Positions 26,805 to 36,358 of a stretch of 64,000 nt of DNA are shown piece by piece. A program made the position numbers and the translations under genes. Source of the stretch: Candidatus Desulfovibrio trichonymphae (GTDB lineage: Bacteria; Desulfobacterota; Desulfovibrionia; Desulfovibrionales; Desulfovibrionaceae); assembly GCF_002355955.1 (NCBI RefSeq), contig NZ_AP017368.1:62001-126000 (forward strand). The letters run 5' to 3'. The notes beneath the pieces were generated by a model, which saw only the letters and a list, made by a program, of their open reading frames with translations, did not search any database and had not been told where the DNA came from. Position 1 is the first letter of the stretch. Every line of letters starts with the position of its first letter.

Positions 26805-28424
26805 ATGCACGACATTATCATCTACGACACCACCCTGCGGGACGGCAATCAGGCCGAAGACGTCAACTTGAGCCTTGAGGATAAGATCAAGATTACCCTC
26901 AAGCTGGATGAACTGGGCATAGCCTATATTGAGGGCGGCTGGCCAGGAGCAAGTCCAGTGGACACGGCCTTTTTCAAAGAAATAGCCACGTGCGGCCTCA
27001 AGACAGCCCGCATAGCGGCCTTCGGTTCCACACACCACCCCACAAACAGTGCTGCAAATGACAAAACACTTGCCGCGCTGATTGCTTCCAACGCGTCGAC
27101 ACTGACCATTGTCGGCAAGAGCGCTGAAGTGCATGTGCGGGAAGCCTTACGCGTTACGCCCGACCGCTATCTTGACGTGGTGGGCGATTCTGTGTCCTGC
27201 CTGAAGCGAGCCGGGCGCGAGGTCATTTTTGACGCGGAGCACTTTTTTGACGGCTTCGCCGACAATCCGGATTTCAGTCTGGCTGTGTTGAAAAAAGCCC
27301 TTGAAGCCGGCGCGGACGTGCTTGTGCTGTGCGACACCAACGGGGGCACACTGCCTCAGGACGTCGCAAAGGCCGTCAGGCGAATACGCGAGTATTTGCC
27401 AGGCACGACGCTCGGTATCCATTCCCACAACGACTGCGAGCTGGCAGTCGCGACATCGCTTGCCGCTGTGGAGGCCGGCGCTGTTATGGTGCAGGGATCT
27501 GTCAACGGCATAGGTGAACGTTGCGGCAACGCCAATCTCTGTTCGCTTATCCCCATTTTGGAGCTCAAAAGCGGCGGCGCGTACCGCTGCCTGCCCGAAG
27601 GCCGCCTGACCCTGTTGTGCGGCGTGTCAAATTATGTGGCTGAAGTGGCGAATATGGCGCCTTTCAGCCGCCAGCCCTTTGTGGGACGATCGGCCTTTGC
27701 CCACAAGGGCGGCATACACGTCAGCGCCGTCAACCGCAATGCAACGCTCTATGAACATATCCCCCCCTCGACCGTGGGTAATGAGCAGCGCGTCCTTTTG
27801 ACGGAGCTGGCAGGCCGCGGCAACATCGTGTCCATGGCGCGGCGCTTCGGCTTTCATCTGGACAAGGATGAACCCGTTGTCAAGGGTCTTCTCTCGGAAC
27901 TCAAAGACAAGGCCAGTCACGGCTATGATTATGCCGCCGCAGAGGCTTCCGTGGAACTGCTGTTGTTGCGCAAGCTCGGTCGCAGGGGCGTGCGCGACTT
28001 TTTTCATCTGATACGCTTTCGCGTGCTGGAATCCAAACAACACAACGACGCCAGGCCGCTTTCTGAAGCGACTGTCACCCTGGCAGTCGAAGGTGCCACT
28101 GAACACACGGCGGCTTTCGGCGACGGCCCTGTCAATGCGTTGGACAGCGCCCTGCGTAAGGCATTGTCGGGCTTTTACCCGCGTTTGCAAGAAATGCGTC
28201 TGATTGATTTCAAAGTCCGTGTACTGGCGGCCACAGATCAATACAAAGGCACAGGTTCACTGGTGCGCGTGCTTATTGAGTCGGCTGACCAGCGCAGCAA
28301 ATGGGTCACCGTAGGAGTTTCGTGCAATATTATTGAAGCGAGCTGGCAGGCCCTTATAGACTCTGTGACCTACAAACTCTACAAAGACGAAAACGAAAAT
28401 TGCACAAAAAAGTTGGATGGCTAA
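26805..28424 (+). CDS. cimA: Citramalate synthase
   Basis: A 539-residue DRE-TIM enzyme of the CimA group, condensing pyruvate and acetyl-CoA to (R)-citramalate, the first step of the threonine-independent isoleucine route. Motifs: YDTTLRDGNQAE with the metal-binding Asp, GGWPGASP, GIHSHNDCELAVA with the metal His pair, GSVNGIGERCGNAN and AHKGGIHVSAV. Residues about 400-530 form the C-terminal regulatory (LeuA dimer) domain. It is longer than homocitrate synthase and shows the citramalate-type GGWPG. Monocistronic. Confidence 0.92.
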   Translation: MHDIIIYDTTLRDGNQAEDVNLSLEDKIKITLKLDELGIAYIEGGWPGASPVDTAFFKEIATCGLKTARIAAFGSTHHPTNSAANDKTLAALIASNASTLTIVGKSAEVHVREALRVTPDRYLDVVGDSVSCLKRAGREVIFDAEHFFDGFADNPDFSLAVLKKALEAGADVLVLCDTNGGTLPQDVAKAVRRIREYLPGTTLGIHSHNDCELAVATSLAAVEAGAVMVQGSVNGIGERCGNANLCSLIPILELKSGGAYRCLPEGRLTLLCGVSNYVAEVANMAPFSRQPFVGRSAFAHKGGIHVSAVNRNATLYEHIPPSTVGNEQRVLLTELAGRGNIVSMARRFGFHLDKDEPVVKGLLSELKDKASHGYDYAAAEASVELLLLRKLGRRGVRDFFHLIRFRVLESKQHNDARPLSEATVTLAVEGATEHTAAFGDGPVNALDSALRKALSGFYPRLQEMRLIDFKVRVLAATDQYKGTGSLVRVLIESADQRSKWVTVGVSCNIIEASWQALIDSVTYKLYKDENENCTKKLDG

Positions 28425-28460
28425 GATCGATAAAATATAGGGAATGACAGGAGGGATGCT

Positions 28461-28541
28461 GTGCAACGTAGACATGCTTTGAGGGATGTCCAATGGGAGC
28501 ATCTCTGGGCTTTTATCATTGCTAAGGTGAAACACTCCTGA
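28461..28541 (+). pseudogene. IS5-family transposase N-terminal scrap
   Basis: A GTG at 28461, with GGAGG six bases upstream, opens 26 codons reading QRRHALRDVQWEHLWAFI before a stop at 28539. This is the usual N-terminus of IS5/IS427-group transposases (RRH...W..I). The rest of the element is gone. It lies in the gap between cimA and the nfeD-like gene; the remainder of that gap holds nothing recognisable. Confidence 0.5.
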
Positions 28542-28692
28542 CGCCACGCCCTTGTCATTATCTTCTCTCTTGGGCTATTTTAACGTCTGGCGTTAACGGC
28601 AAACTTGGAAGAAGTTCGCAGATGTCAGAAATGTCCTGCGGACTCCGTGTGCCAAAGTGTTTTTAACTGCCGTGCGCCTTGCAGGAAATTCC

Positions 28693-29151
28693 ATGAGCGC
28701 TTCAACAATCTGGATCTTGCTGGGGACACTCTGCTTCGGGGTTGAAGTTATATCCATGACCCTGGTGCTCGTTTTTTTCGGCGTTGGGGCATGGGCGGCC
28801 GCTGCCGCCGCCTGGCTTGATCTGGCCTTTGTCCCGCAGGTGTTGATTTTTATAACATGCTCCCTGCTGACGTCGGTTTTACTGCGCAGTCGACTTTGCC
28901 GTGTCTTCAGCGGACAGGCCCGCACGTCGCGGCCCGCGTCGGAGCATCTGTTGAGCGGGCGCACGGGCGTTGTCACCAAGGCGTTACACCCCGGTGAAAC
29001 GGGGGAAATAAGCATTGACGGCAGCTTCTGGCGCGCCGTTGCCGAAAGCGGCATTGCCGAAGGAAAGCCTGTGCGTGTGCTTGGGCACCGTCCCGGCGAT
29101 GAACTGGTATTACGCGTATCGGTGACAGAAGAAAACACACAGGGGAAATGA
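28693..29151 (+). CDS. NfeD-like membrane protein (short form)
   Basis: A 152-residue protein with two or three N-terminal hydrophobic helices (IWILLGTLCFGVEVISMTLV and on) and a C-terminal OB-fold domain (LLSGRTGVVTKALHPGETGE). The protease domain of long NfeD is absent. Short NfeD proteins partner with the stomatin/SPFH protein encoded next to them, here one base downstream. The start ATG at 28693 has AGGAAA; an upstream GTG-type extension is unlikely. Confidence 0.85.
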   Translation: MSASTIWILLGTLCFGVEVISMTLVLVFFGVGAWAAAAAAWLDLAFVPQVLIFITCSLLTSVLLRSRLCRVFSGQARTSRPASEHLLSGRTGVVTKALHPGETGEISIDGSFWRAVAESGIAEGKPVRVLGHRPGDELVLRVSVTEENTQGK

Positions 29152-29152
29152 C

Positions 29153-30109
29153 ATGGCCTTTTTTTATTTTATGAACAGCTACGGCTGGCTTTTTTTGCTG
29201 GCTGTCCTGATGATTCTTGTTTTATTCAAGGCGGCTGTGGTTGTGCCGAATCAGTCGGCCTATGTGGTAGAACGCCTCGGCAAATATCATGTCGTCATCA
29301 GCGCGGGTTTTCATTTGCTTGTGCCCTTTGTAGACAGAATCGCCTACCGGCGCAGTCTCAAGGAACAGGTCGTGGATGTGCCGAAACAGACCTGCATCAC
29401 CCGCGACAATGTGAGTGTGGACATTGACGGCGTCATCTATCTGCAAGTGATAACGCCGGAGAAATCTGCTTACGGCATTGACGATTATGAATGGGGGGCC
29501 ATCCAGCTTGCACAGACCGCTCTGCGCTCCGCCATCGGCAAACTGGAATTGGACAAAACCTTTGAGGAGCGCACCAAAATCAATCAGGAAGTGGTAGACG
29601 CGCTTGATGCCGCGACCTCACCATGGGGCGTCAAGGTATTGCGCTATGAAATACGGGACATCACCCCGCCCAAGACAGTCATGGAGGCCATGGAAAAACA
29701 AATGCGGGCCGAGCGGGAGAAACGCGCGGCCATTGCCCAGTCTGAAGGCGAGATGCAGTCACGCATCAATCTGGCGGAAGGTTCCAAGCAGGCTGCCATC
29801 GCCGAGTCTGAAGGCAAAAAACAATCCATGATTAATCAGGCGGAAGGCGAAGCCGCACAAATACGCACTGTCGCCGAGGCAACGGCCAAAGGCCTTTACA
29901 TTGTGGGCGAGCAGTTGGGCAATGACGCTGTCGCTGCAGCGCAACTGCGTCTGGCCGAGGCGTACATAAGCGAATTCGGCAAACTCGCCAAAACGGGCAA
30001 CAGCCTGATCATCCCTGCCAACGTGGCCGACGCGGCCGGCATGCTCGCCGCCATGACGCGGATTGTCAATCCTGGTCACGGCCTTTCAAAAGACCCCCAA
30101 AAGGCATAG
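29153..30109 (+). CDS. SPFH-domain stomatin/paraslipin membrane protein
   Basis: A 318-residue protein: one N-terminal transmembrane helix, then an SPFH/band-7 domain (VPNQSAYVVERLGKYH, VDVPKQTCITRDNVSVDIDG). A charged coiled coil follows (EKQMRAEREKRAAIAQSEGE), ending near EFGKLAKTGNSLIIPAN. It resembles E. coli QmcA and the paraslipin group, membrane scaffold proteins that form oligomeric rings and modulate proteases. Translationally linked to the NfeD-like partner. Confidence 0.93.
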   Translation: MAFFYFMNSYGWLFLLAVLMILVLFKAAVVVPNQSAYVVERLGKYHVVISAGFHLLVPFVDRIAYRRSLKEQVVDVPKQTCITRDNVSVDIDGVIYLQVITPEKSAYGIDDYEWGAIQLAQTALRSAIGKLELDKTFEERTKINQEVVDALDAATSPWGVKVLRYEIRDITPPKTVMEAMEKQMRAEREKRAAIAQSEGEMQSRINLAEGSKQAAIAESEGKKQSMINQAEGEAAQIRTVAEATAKGLYIVGEQLGNDAVAAAQLRLAEAYISEFGKLAKTGNSLIIPANVADAAGMLAAMTRIVNPGHGLSKDPQKA

Positions 30110-30237
30110 CCGACACAGGCCACCCACTTTCAAAGCGGCAGGGGCACTTAGCTGCTGCTTGACAGGTTCAAACCGCCCAGCGAATTCAACGGCACGTCCG
30201 CCGGCAAAAGCCGCCATACGCGCCGTGACCGATTCAA

Positions 30238-30628
30238 TCATCCGCAACAGCCGCATGCTGACAAAAGCTGCCTGAACCAGTCCGGCACAGGCACGGGACG
30301 CCCGTCCAGGTTCACCAAGGCATGCTGCGTCATGCCTTCTGCAAAAATTTTCGTCTTGTCCTCTTTCCATATCTCGTATACAAATCGCAGGGAGGCGCGT
30401 CCCCACTTGTTCATGGCAGCACGAATTTCCACAAGGTCGTCATAACAGGCCGGCGCGCGGTAACGGCATTGTGCCTCACGAACCGGCAGCAAGATTCCTT
30501 TTTTCCACCTCAGCGTAGCTCATGCCGCACCGCCGTATATATGCGCCGCGGACACGCTCAAAAAGATGCAGGTATTCAGCATAGTACAATACGCCCATCA
30601 TGTCGGTTTCACCGTAAGACACACGGTG
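30238..30628 (-). pseudogene. YbgC-type acyl-CoA thioesterase, frameshifted
   Basis: Two frames make up a hotdog-fold 4HBT thioesterase. The N-terminal piece reads HRVSYGETDMMGVLYYAEYL with the catalytic Asp, then HLFERVRGAYIRR. At a run of six A near 30500 the frame changes, and the rest continues as GILLPVREAQCRYRAPACYD and DLVEIRAAMNKWGRASLRF. One A fewer would restore it. No good ATG start is seen in the N-terminal frame. Family members hydrolyse acyl-CoAs and sit near Tol-Pal genes or alone. The gene is inactivated as written. Confidence 0.75.
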
Positions 30629-30660
30629 GGGCAGCCCCGGACATAACAGGCAGGAAACTC

Positions 30661-31833
30661 ATGCATGAACAAATTCCTTTTTTCAGCGTGCGCCGCGACA
30701 CGCGATTTTGCAATCAGTATAAGGTCGGCCGGCGCTTTGTCCTGATTATACTGATTGTTGCATACTTCTGTCTTTGCGCCTGCGCTAAAAAGACACCGGA
30801 CATCGTCCCTGAACCGGCGGGCCCGCCGGTGACCTTTGAAAGCCCGGAGTTTTTTGTCAGAAATCTTGCTCCCCGCAACCAGCGTCTGACAAGTTGGCAG
30901 GACATGGCCCCTACCGTGCGCAAGTCTTTGCGCTATGTCAACAGCAAGCCCGCAGAGGCCGCGGCCGTTAGCCGCCACGGCCTTACCCTTACCTTTGGAG
31001 ACCTTTTCCGCACACTGACGCGTCTGCTTGAACTCCTGCCGCAGCTCGACGCTGAGCCACGCCTTTTTCTCAAAAATTTTCGCTGGGTGGAAGTGTCAGG
31101 CGGAATCAACTATTCTGGATACTATGAACCTATGGTGCGCGCAAGCCGCACACGCAAGACCGGCTATACACAGGCCATTTACCGTTGTCCTCAGGAGTTG
31201 CAGGAAAAACGTCGCCGCAGCAAATATTATGCTCGTAGAATAATTGAAGAAAAACAGGTTCTGGCCAATCGTGGTTTGGAGCTTGCCTGGGCGGCGGATC
31301 CTGTGGACTCATTTTTTCTGGAAATTCAAGGTTCAGGCCGCTTGATTTTTGACGACGGCAGTGAAGCGCATGTCAATTACGACTGCCAGAACGGCCACAA
31401 ATACAAAAGTTCCGGACGGATTATGCGTGAAAAAGGCCTGCTGCAATGTGGCGATGTTTATGAGCAGCGCGAATGGTTCAAAAACAATCCGAATCGGGTG
31501 CGCGAAATATTGAACGACAATCCGAGTTACGTCTTTTTCAGATACGGCAACAAAGGCCCCACCGGCGCCATGGGCCATGAGGTGGATAAATGGCTTTCTC
31601 TCGCCACCGCCAGAAATTTTATTCCTCTCGGCACGGTCGTGGCTTATGGCGTCAATGCGCCGGACCAGTCGCGCGGCAGCGTGCCGCTACGGGGAATAGG
31701 CTTTGCGCAGGACGTGGGCGGCGCTATCAAAGGCAACCGCATTGACATTTTTTGCGGCTCGGACGAACGGGCCAACTATGTGGCAAGCCATCTTGACGCC
31801 AAAGGCCCGGCATGGCTGCTGCTGGCCAGGTAG
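30661..31833 (+). CDS. mltA: Membrane-bound lytic murein transglycosylase A
   Basis: A 390-residue MltA-type lytic transglycosylase. The start at 30661 follows CAGGAAA; the open frame further upstream is not coding. An N-terminal hydrophobic segment ends in FCLCACAKK, a probable lipobox. The MltA core (GYYEPMVRAS, PVDSFFLEIQGSGRL) is followed by the 3D domain (PLRGIGFAQDVGGAIKGNRI, then DIFCG) with the catalytic Asp. It cleaves glycan strands with 1,6-anhydro formation at the outer membrane. Monocistronic. Confidence 0.92.
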   Translation: MHEQIPFFSVRRDTRFCNQYKVGRRFVLIILIVAYFCLCACAKKTPDIVPEPAGPPVTFESPEFFVRNLAPRNQRLTSWQDMAPTVRKSLRYVNSKPAEAAAVSRHGLTLTFGDLFRTLTRLLELLPQLDAEPRLFLKNFRWVEVSGGINYSGYYEPMVRASRTRKTGYTQAIYRCPQELQEKRRRSKYYARRIIEEKQVLANRGLELAWAADPVDSFFLEIQGSGRLIFDDGSEAHVNYDCQNGHKYKSSGRIMREKGLLQCGDVYEQREWFKNNPNRVREILNDNPSYVFFRYGNKGPTGAMGHEVDKWLSLATARNFIPLGTVVAYGVNAPDQSRGSVPLRGIGFAQDVGGAIKGNRIDIFCGSDERANYVASHLDAKGPAWLLLAR

Positions 31834-32022
31834 TTTGGCAAGTATTTTGTCGTCACTCCATGAAAGGGTGACATCCATTGTGTTGTGTGTTGCAGCGTTA
31901 CGAGGTTTCATCTGTGATATGAAAGCACGAACATATGAAGCGCTGGAAGAGGCTGTCGCACAAGCTCCTGATCTGGTTTCAGCCAGTTCTTGCAGATATG
32001 AAGTGTTTCCAGGGTGAAATGT

Positions 32023-32412
32023 TTAGGGATGACATTTTGATTTGGCGCAGCCCAGCATTTCCTTTTTCATATCCGTCTTTTCGGCAACAACTTTGTTGTG
32101 GCATTCAATACAGGTCTTATGTTTCGCGCCGGTTTTTTCATGAACGGTGGCATACATGCTTTTTTTGCCTTTTCTGGCCGTCAGATCGTCATGGCAGCCC
32201 GCTGTGGCGCACTTCTGGAAATTCTCTTCTCCCTTTACCAGATGGTGACAGACCACGCATTCCACTTTTTGGTGAGCGGCGTGGGGAAACATCACTTCTT
32301 TTTTGGATCCCTTGACAACCAGAGGGGTGGTAGGAACGGGCGGCGGCGCGGCCAGCGCTGACAGAGCAAAGATTGGAATGAAAAGGCAGAGCAGAACAAA
32401 AGACTTCTTCAT
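32023..32412 (-). CDS. Periplasmic tetraheme cytochrome c3
   Basis: A 129-residue exported cytochrome with a signal peptide (about 1-22) and four heme c attachment motifs: CVVCH, CATAGCH, CIECH and CAKSKCH. The alternation of CxxCH and CxxxxCH is the type I cytochrome c3 pattern of Desulfovibrio. Extra His residues (FPHAAHQ, VHEKTGAKH) provide the second axial ligands. It takes electrons from periplasmic hydrogenases and formate dehydrogenases and passes them to membrane complexes. It is preceded by AGGAGGAGG and by a strong promoter at 32460-32488, consistent with high expression. Confidence 0.96.
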   Translation of the reverse strand: MKKSFVLLCLFIPIFALSALAAPPPVPTTPLVVKGSKKEVMFPHAAHQKVECVVCHHLVKGEENFQKCATAGCHDDLTARKGKKSMYATVHEKTGAKHKTCIECHNKVVAEKTDMKKEMLGCAKSKCHP

Positions 32413-32459
32413 GGCAACCTCCTCCTTCCTAAAAAAAGCGGCATAAAAGAATTTTCGTG

Positions 32460-32488
32460 ACAGTACGGCGTTGGCGATGTCGTGTCAA
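32460..32488 (-). promoter_or_regulatory. Strong promoter for cytochrome c3
   Basis: On the minus strand a perfect TTGACA (32483-32488) and TACTGT (32460-32465) are separated by 17 bases. This places transcription start about 40 bases ahead of the gene. Confidence 0.75.
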
Positions 32489-32526
32489 TGAGGCGGACGC
32501 GGATAGACCGGTATGGTGTTTTCATT

Positions 32527-33279
32527 CTATGTGTCAATGCGGTAGCCGCGCGGAGTGAGCATATAGCGGCCCAGAGAGCGGCTTTCGTTGTTGCCGATAA
32601 TGAGCAGGGAGAGCATGTCAGCCTGTGTCGCGTCAAAGCGGGAAAGCTCCTGTACGCAGACATTCTGTCCCAGGCGGAAAGCCTTGCGGACAAGCCCGAC
32701 GGGGCACTCCGGCCTGCGAAAGAGCCGTGCCTTTTCAAGCGCCCCGGTCAGCAGATGCGGGCGGCCTTTGGAGCGCGGGTTGTAAAGCACGCATACAAAA
32801 TCCGCTTCTAGGGCGGCGGCAAGCCTTTTTTCAATGATATTCCGCGGCGTGAGCAAATCACTTAAACTGATACAGGCGAAATCGTGCGTCAGCGGCGCGC
32901 CGAGCAGTGCTGCGGCCGCGCACAGGGCTGGTACGCCGGGGACAACGCTGAACGGCACAACCGCAAGCAGACCGCGTGATTCAAGCAGTTCGAGCGTCAG
33001 GCCGGCAAGCGCATAGACGCCGGGGTCGCCGGCGCAAACCAGCGCCGTCTCCTGCCCGGCAAGTGACGCCTCCACGGCGGCCGCGCAACGTTCTTTCTCA
33101 TGGCGCATGCCGGTGGCGATTATGGTTTTGCCGTGCAGCAGTTCCGGGGGTGCGAGTTCAAGGTAAAGATGGTAGCCGGCGATACACTGTGCCCGCGCAA
33201 GAGCGCCGCGTGCCTGCGGCGTCAGGCACGCGGCGTCGCCGGGCCCCAGACCGACAACATACAGCGGTGCGGGCTTCAT
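32527..33279 (-). CDS. cobJ: Precorrin-3B C17-methyltransferase (CobJ/CbiH)
   Basis: A 250-residue SAM-dependent methyltransferase of the corrin pathway. It begins LYVVGLGPGDAACLTPQA, the signature loop of the tetrapyrrole methylase family; AGDPGVYALA and VLYNPRSKGRP mark the CobJ/CbiH subgroup. It methylates C17 and contracts the ring in the (anaerobic) cobalamin route. It overlaps cbiG by four bases and is the last gene of hemL-cbiG-cobJ. Confidence 0.93.
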   Translation of the reverse strand: MKPAPLYVVGLGPGDAACLTPQARGALARAQCIAGYHLYLELAPPELLHGKTIIATGMRHEKERCAAAVEASLAGQETALVCAGDPGVYALAGLTLELLESRGLLAVVPFSVVPGVPALCAAAALLGAPLTHDFACISLSDLLTPRNIIEKRLAAALEADFVCVLYNPRSKGRPHLLTGALEKARLFRRPECPVGLVRKAFRLGQNVCVQELSRFDATQADMLSLLIIGNNESRSLGRYMLTPRGYRIDT

Positions 33280-34424
33280 ATAGAAAATTGCGGGTGTTGC
33301 GCCGCAAGCGCTACGGCGAGCGTCAGGCAGCGCTTGTATGTCTGTTTTGAGACGACAAGGCGACTGCCTTGTCCGGCGGCAAGCAGTGCCGCGGCTTCAC
33401 AAACGCTGAAGTCCTTTTGTCCAAAACGGTGCCCTGCGGCTTGAGAAGGATGGGGGGTATCGCATTGCGCCAGCGTCGCGGCTGCAAAGACGAACAGGGG
33501 CGCATGAAGGCGGGCAGCGGCAAAGAGCAGAAGCGGTTCTTTCCATTTTTCCTCTACGCTGGCCAGACCCGCTACAGCACGCGGTTCCAGATTATTGGCA
33601 GCGAAAAGTTCCTCAAGCGCCGTAACGGCGACGTCCTGGGGCAGATTTTTGCGGCAGCCGAGACCTACATACAGGCGCGGCACGGCAATGCGCAGCAGAT
33701 TTTTAGCCTTGGGCATGCGCCGCCAGTGCGCGGCGGAGATGGGAATAGGGCTTGTTCGCGTCATGTCTGTCGGGGGCGGGCCGTCCTCGTCGCACGTCAG
33801 GCGCTTAAAAGCCGGAGGTGTAGCTTCTGGCAGGGCATGGCAGGGATCCCACAACGGCAGTGTGCGGCCTTCCAGCAGGGCGGCTTGCGCTTTTGGCAGG
33901 CAACCCCAGTCGAGAATGCGTAGACCTGCGTCGCGCAGCAGCAGATCGAGCGTCAATGGTGTCACGTTGTTTGTTGACGAATCAGAAGCTGTGGTGATCA
34001 CGGGCATCGCGCCGACAAGACGCGCAATGTGTCTTGCCAATGCATTGCCGCCGCCCCAATGACCGCAGATAAGGCTTATGACAAAGCGTCCTGCTGGATC
34101 AAGCACAAGGACAGGAGGGTCTTCGCCTTTATGGCGGAGCAGGGGAGCGAGCACGCGCACGGCTATGCCCGCTGCGCCCAGAAAAATATGCGCCGCGTGA
34201 CGGTGGTATTCCTGCGTCAGGCAATCCTGCAAGTGCTGAAAGGCGTGCATGTGCCCTTCACATGTCCGGCATATTCTTGTGGGAGCGTTTATGCGGCACT
34301 GCTTCACGCAACGCCCGGAGGGCGCGCGCCAAGGGGAGGAGGCAAGCCCTTGCGCCAGACGTTGAGCGAGCGGCAACGCACTGCGGCTCAATACATAACA
34401 TGCAAGGGAAGTTGTGCGCTTCAT
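33276..34424 (-). CDS. cbiG: Cobalt-precorrin-5A hydrolase CbiG
   Basis: A 382-residue CbiG protein. The N-terminal part contains HIFLGAAGIAVRVLAPLL and the LICGHWGGGNALARHIA stretch. The C-terminal part (from about LRIAVPRLYVGLGCRKN) is the CobE/GbiG C-domain with GLASVEEKWKEP. It opens the lactone of cobalt-precorrin-5A, releasing acetaldehyde, in anaerobic B12 synthesis. Its ATG overlaps the hemL stop by one base (TAATG) and its stop overlaps cobJ, so the three are translationally coupled. Confidence 0.92.
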   Translation of the reverse strand: MKRTTSLACYVLSRSALPLAQRLAQGLASSPWRAPSGRCVKQCRINAPTRICRTCEGHMHAFQHLQDCLTQEYHRHAAHIFLGAAGIAVRVLAPLLRHKGEDPPVLVLDPAGRFVISLICGHWGGGNALARHIARLVGAMPVITTASDSSTNNVTPLTLDLLLRDAGLRILDWGCLPKAQAALLEGRTLPLWDPCHALPEATPPAFKRLTCDEDGPPPTDMTRTSPIPISAAHWRRMPKAKNLLRIAVPRLYVGLGCRKNLPQDVAVTALEELFAANNLEPRAVAGLASVEEKWKEPLLLFAAARLHAPLFVFAAATLAQCDTPHPSQAAGHRFGQKDFSVCEAAALLAAGQGSRLVVSKQTYKRCLTLAVALAAQHPQFSI

Positions 34425-35698
34425 TAATCAAACTTGACAAAACGCGCCGCATCAAGGGCGGCGGCAAAATCGTCTTCACTGTGGGCAAAGGACACCATGC
34501 CGGTTTCGAACGCTGACGGGGCAAGGTAAATGCCTTGTGCGCGCATCTGCTTATAAAACATGGTAAAGAGTTGCTGATCGCATTGTTCAGCGTCGTTGAA
34601 ATCGCGGATTTCTCCATCGCGAAAAAAAATGCCGAACATGGAAGCCAGTGACGGCGTTTGCGCGGGGACACCTTTTGCCCGTAAAATGTGTCCGAGTTCT
34701 CCGGCAAAGTCGCGGGTGCGTTTTTCAAGGGCGTTGTAATCAAGGGTTTTAAGCATGCGCAGTGTGGCGAGACCGGCTGCCATGGCCAAAGGGTTGCCGG
34801 AGAGCGTGCCTGCCTGATACACCTTGCCCCCCGGTGCCACCTGTTTCATATAGCATTTTTTGCCGCCGAACGCTCCCACAGGCAGGCCGCCGCCGATGAT
34901 TTTACCGAGCACTGTCAAATCCGGATCAATGGCGAAACGTGTTTGCGCGCCGCCGTAAGCTGCGCGAAAACCGGTGATCACTTCGTCAAAAATTAGGATT
35001 GCGCCATATGTCGCTGTAATATCGCGCAGGGTTTCAAGAAAGCCCGCCACAGGCGGCACAAGACCCATATTGGCGGCTACGGGTTCCACAATGACGGCGG
35101 CAATATTTTTGCCGTGCGCGGCAAAGCATTGCCGCGCGGCGTCCGCATTGTTGTAAGAAAGCAGCAGTGTGTCGGCCGTCACGGTGCCGGGAATGCCGGG
35201 CGTGCCGGGTATGGAAAATGTGGCAACGCCAGAGCCGGCGGCGGCCAGAAACGGATCGGCATGGCCATGATAACATCCGATAAATTTGACGACTTTGTCT
35301 CTGCCCGTCACTGCGCGTGCAAGACGTAGGGCGCTCATGGCGGCTTCTGTGCCGGAATTGACCATGCGCGTCATTTCCACTCCGGGCAGAGCCTCACATA
35401 TTTCTTGGGCCAGAGCCACTTCATCAGGACAGGGCGCGCCATAACTCGTGCCACGGCGCACTGCTCCGTGCATGGCCTCAGAGACTGAAGCTTCCGCATG
35501 ACCCAAGATCATGGGGCCCCAGGAAAGCACGAAATCAATGTATTCGCGATGATCCACGTCTGTCAGACGGCAGCCGTGCGCCTTTGCGATAAAAAGCGGC
35601 AGACTGTCCACATTGCGGCAGGCGCGCACCGGACTGTTCACTCCTCCCGGTATCAGGCTTTGCGCCCGTTCAAACAGTCGTTTTGAAATGCCGTCCAT
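34424..35698 (-). CDS. hemL: Glutamate-1-semialdehyde 2,1-aminomutase
   Basis: A 424-residue class III aminotransferase-fold enzyme turning glutamate-1-semialdehyde into 5-aminolevulinate, the tetrapyrrole precursor. Start ATG 35698 with AAAGGAA. Motifs: [40 protein letters not shown] and the PLP lysine (Lys266) in [18 protein letters not shown]. First gene of the coupled hemL-cbiG-cobJ unit, linking the C5 route to B12 synthesis. Confidence 0.96.
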   Translation of the reverse strand: MDGISKRLFERAQSLIPGGVNSPVRACRNVDSLPLFIAKAHGCRLTDVDHREYIDFVLSWGPMILGHAEASVSEAMHGAVRRGTSYGAPCPDEVALAQEICEALPGVEMTRMVNSGTEAAMSALRLARAVTGRDKVVKFIGCYHGHADPFLAAAGSGVATFSIPGTPGIPGTVTADTLLLSYNNADAARQCFAAHGKNIAAVIVEPVAANMGLVPPVAGFLETLRDITATYGAILIFDEVITGFRAAYGGAQTRFAIDPDLTVLGKIIGGGLPVGAFGGKKCYMKQVAPGGKVYQAGTLSGNPLAMAAGLATLRMLKTLDYNALEKRTRDFAGELGHILRAKGVPAQTPSLASMFGIFFRDGEIRDFNDAEQCDQQLFTMFYKQMRAQGIYLAPSAFETGMVSFAHSEDDFAAALDAARFVKFD

Positions 35699-35777
35699 GA
35701 TTATTCCTTTCAAGACTGCTGGTTCCGTCCGCAGCGTGGCATGGCCTGCAGGGCATGTATAGCCCCCGCCCCCGTAG

Positions 35778-35975
35778 TCAAAGATTTTTTGAACTGACGA
35801 TATCGAATGCTGTCCATGTATTCGGCATCGTTTCAGGGAATTTTCCCGGTGCCATGATGATATCTGCGCTATGCCTCCCAATCAATCGGCCGATTTTGAA
35901 GATCTTTGCCCTATAGTCGCTTCGACCGTAGTTTATCAAAACCCGATATTCGCATTGGTATGGGCGTAAAATCAT
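35778..35975 (-). CDS. Short unrecognised open frame, possibly a remnant
   Basis: A 65-codon minus-strand frame that reads as plausible protein ([20 protein letters not shown]) but has no family I recognise and no clear ribosome site. It lies in the 660-base gap between hemL and neuB. The rest of that gap holds AT-rich sequence and the IS5 scrap described separately. It may be the tail of a decayed gene. Confidence 0.2.
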   Translation of the reverse strand: MILRPYQCEYRVLINYGRSDYRAKIFKIGRLIGRHSADIIMAPGKFPETMPNTWTAFDIVSSKNL

Positions 35976-36205
35976 TCCTCTAGTTTAAGGCCCGTGTCAG
36001 CCCGAAGTCAAACATCACTATATACCTTATGTTTTGTTATCCATTATCTATCAAGCCGCCTGGTTTTATGGACATGCTTCTGACATGCGGTTTTGAAGAT
36101 ACCTTTTTTTCCTTTTAGATGGTATAGTCACAAGATTGTCCAGATTTAATTTTTCTGGCATACTTCGCTGTAGGTCAGCTAACAGCGAGGTTCTCAATTA
36201 CATAC

Positions 36206-36300
36206 CAGCCGCAACGGCGACATGATATCTCTGATTATGTCCGGGAGAAGCTTAAACCACATTTGTCCGGCCGAAAAGCAAGCTGGGCATTGCGCACAGG
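36206..36300 (+). pseudogene. IS5-family transposase N-terminal scrap upstream of neuB
   Basis: The reading QPQRRHDISDYVREKLKPHL, continuing SGRKASWALRTG, matches the start of an IS5/IS427-group transposase (RRHDI...LKP.L.GR). No start codon precedes it, and the frame then runs without homology into the neuB leader. It is the second fragment of this type in the window beginning QRRH. Confidence 0.5.
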
Positions 36301-36358
36301 ACATGTATATCCTAATCAGGCGTATATGTATGGAACTCACACAGATGAGGAACCGTTT

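Noticed and set aside
30086-30406. A minus-strand frame overlapping the thioesterase remnant
   Set aside because: It runs across the stomatin stop and the thioesterase C-terminus in a different frame; no family likeness.
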